NCBI GenBank assembly: GCA_902806565.1
Contig: CADCXA010000006.1
Location: forward strand, 2,356,001 to 2,420,000
Direction: 5' to 3'
From: Hypoxylon rubiginosum
Taxonomy: Eukaryota > Ascomycota > Sordariomycetes > Xylariales > Hypoxylaceae
Length of the DNA stretch: 64,000 nt
Of the stretch, positions 62,510-64,000 are shown piece after piece. The notes below the pieces were generated by a model that saw only the letters and a list, made by a program, of their open reading frames with translations, was not told the DNA's origin and ran no database searches. The position numbers were made by a program, and so were the translations under genes. Numbering within the stretch: the stretch's first letter is position 1; each line of letters begins with the position of its first letter.

Positions 62510-63953
62510 ATGTCGCTAACCAACGCCTCCCCCTCGGAGGCCGCGCGGGCCGCCAAGGAAGCCTCGCACGTCCTCGCGACCCTGCCGGAGCCGGCCAGGA
62601 ACGAGGCCCTGACGGCCATCCACGCCGGCCTCACGGCCGCCAAGGACGAGATCCTCGCCGCCAACGCGCGCGACCTCGAGGCCGCGCGCGCCGCCGCCGA
62701 CCGCGGCCACCTGAGCCCGAGCCTGGTCTCCCGCCTGGACCTCGGGAAGAAGGGGAAGTGGGAGGACATGCTGAAGGGCGTGCTGGATGTTCGAGACCTC
62801 GAAGATCCCGGTGAGTCGTCTATTTTCCTCCGTTAAGGGGGAGGGAGGGGGGTTATATCTCATGGCAGTTAGCACGGTAAAGAAAAGACTAATCAATGCT
62901 AAAGTCGGCAAGATCACATTACGGACCAAGCTGGATGACGGCCTGGAGTTAACAAGAGTCACCTGCCCCATCGGCGTCCTGCTGATCATATTCGAGGCCC
63001 GGCCCGAGGTCATCGCCAACATCGCCTCCCTGGCCGTCAAGTCGGGCAACGCCGCCATCCTGAAGGGCGGCAAGGAGTCCACCGAATCCTTCGTCGCCAT
63101 CTCCAAGGCCATCTCCGCGGCCCTCGACGGGACCGAGGTCCCCAACGGCGCCGTCCAGCTCGTCACCACGCGCGACGTGATCCCGCAGCTGCTGGACCTC
63201 GACCGGTACATCGACCTCGTCATCCCCCGGGGCTCCAACGAGCTCGTCCGGTACGTCAAATCAGCCACCCGGATCCCCGTCCTCGGCCACGCCGACGGCC
63301 TGTGCTCCATATTCCTCGAGCAGTCCGCCGACCCCAAGATGGCCGTCGACGTCATCGTCGACTCCAAGACCAGCTACCCGGCCGCCTGCAACAGCCTCGA
63401 GACGCTCCTCGTCCAGGAGTCGGCCCTAGACTCCCTCCTGCCCCCCGTCGCCGAGGCCCTGCTCGCCAGGGACGTCGTCCTCCGGTGCGACGCCAAGACC
63501 AAAACCGCGCTCACCAGCACCCTGTCCCCGGACCTCTCTGCTCAGCTCGAGGACGCGCGGGACGCCGACTTCGACACCGAGTTCCTGAGCCTGACGCTCG
63601 CGGTCAAATCCGTCGCCGACGTCGGCGAGGCCGTCGCGCACGTCAACGCGCACGGCTCCAAGCACACGGACGCGATCCTGACGGGCTCGCCGGAGCTCGC
63701 GGAGCGGTTCATGGCGGGCGTGGACGCGGCGGGCGTGTACTGGAACGCGTCGACGCGGTTCGCCGACGGCATGCGGTACGGCTTCGGCACCGAGGTCGGC
63801 ATCAGCACCAACAAGATCCACTCCCGCGGGCCCGTCGGCCTCGAGGGCCTCATGATCTACAAGTACAAGGTCCGCGGCCGGGGCCACGTGACGGCGGACT
63901 ACGGCGAGGGCGAGGGGTTGAAGAGGTATAAGCACGAGAAGCTGCCTTTATAG
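62510..63953 (+). CDS. PRO2: Gamma-glutamyl phosphate reductase (glutamate-5-semialdehyde dehydrogenase)
   Basis: Two exons, 62510-62810 and 62905-63953 (intron 94 nt), encode 449 residues, normal for the fungal enzyme (yeast Pro2, bacterial ProA). It reduces gamma-glutamyl phosphate to glutamate semialdehyde with NADPH in proline synthesis. Motifs: AAKDEILAANARDLEAAR, the splice-spanning DLEDPVGKITLRT, VTCPIGVLLIIFEARPEV, GNAAILKGGKES, IPRGSNELVRYVKSATRIPV, the catalytic Cys 262 in SYPAACNSLETLL, and the terminal TEVGISTNKIHSRGPVGLE. The C-terminal GLMIYKYKVRGRGHV is the usual ending. GC-ending codons dominate. The stop codon lies 47 bases before the window end. Confidence 0.96.
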
Positions 63954-64000
63954 AATTGTGACACAACGTAACGTTAATAAATAAATAAAACTGTCTGTTC

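Noticed and set aside
62516..63367. 283-codon minus-strand frame
   Set aside because: Antisense to gamma-glutamyl phosphate reductase and crosses its intron; no motif.

Overview
The window is nuclear DNA of a filamentous ascomycete (Pezizomycotina, most likely a Sordariomycete). The evidence is spliced genes with short introns (mostly 50-145 nt, GTRAGT donors, CTAAC-like branch sites, YAG acceptors), a class III chitin synthase, an ApsA/Num1-type cortical protein, an Opy2 anchor, a Ras2-type GTPase and tRNA genes with introns after position 37. I rebuilt gene models by joining open frames at splice signals with matching phase. No gene model was checked against transcripts.

Layout. 1-5 kb: a CorA-like membrane protein gene that runs off the left edge, then a membrane-anchored pepsin-fold protein gene carrying one in-frame stop. 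5.6-12 kb: a GH47 alpha-1,2-mannosidase, a kinase-fold protein, tRNA-Leu(UAG) and an OTU deubiquitinase. 12.4-15.4 kb: class III chitin synthase. 15.4-19.9 kb: no gene seen. 19.9-21.3 kb: Opy2-like HOG-pathway anchor. 21.3-31.3 kb: about 10 kb without a recognisable gene but rich in short repeats. 31.3-32.1 kb: Ras2-type GTPase. 32.1-36.9 kb: no gene, a minisatellite and microsatellites. 36.9-37.8 kb: type II haloacid dehalogenase. 37.8-47 kb: no protein gene recognised, one tRNA-like element. 47-64 kb: a dense run of ApsA/Num1-like protein, NEDD8-conjugating enzyme UBC12, ketol-acid reductoisomerase, a PLP-dependent serine/threonine dehydratase-like enzyme with a tRNA-Asn gene inside its second intron, an MFS transporter and gamma-glutamyl phosphate reductase.

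The genes are mostly single-copy housekeeping functions: cell wall (chitin synthase), glycan trimming (GH47), signalling (Ras2, Opy2), ubiquitin-like modification (UBC12, OTU), nuclear positioning (ApsA/Num1) and amino-acid metabolism (ILV5, PRO1, serine/threonine dehydratase-like). I see no secondary-metabolite cluster, no intact transposon and no obvious new multi-gene system. The points that most deserve a second look are the tRNA gene nested in a protein-gene intron, the broken catalytically dead pepsin-like membrane protein, a 44-bp near-perfect palindrome, an unresolved tRNA-like element, and the repeat-rich gene-free stretches with a recurring TACCTAGGTA palindrome.
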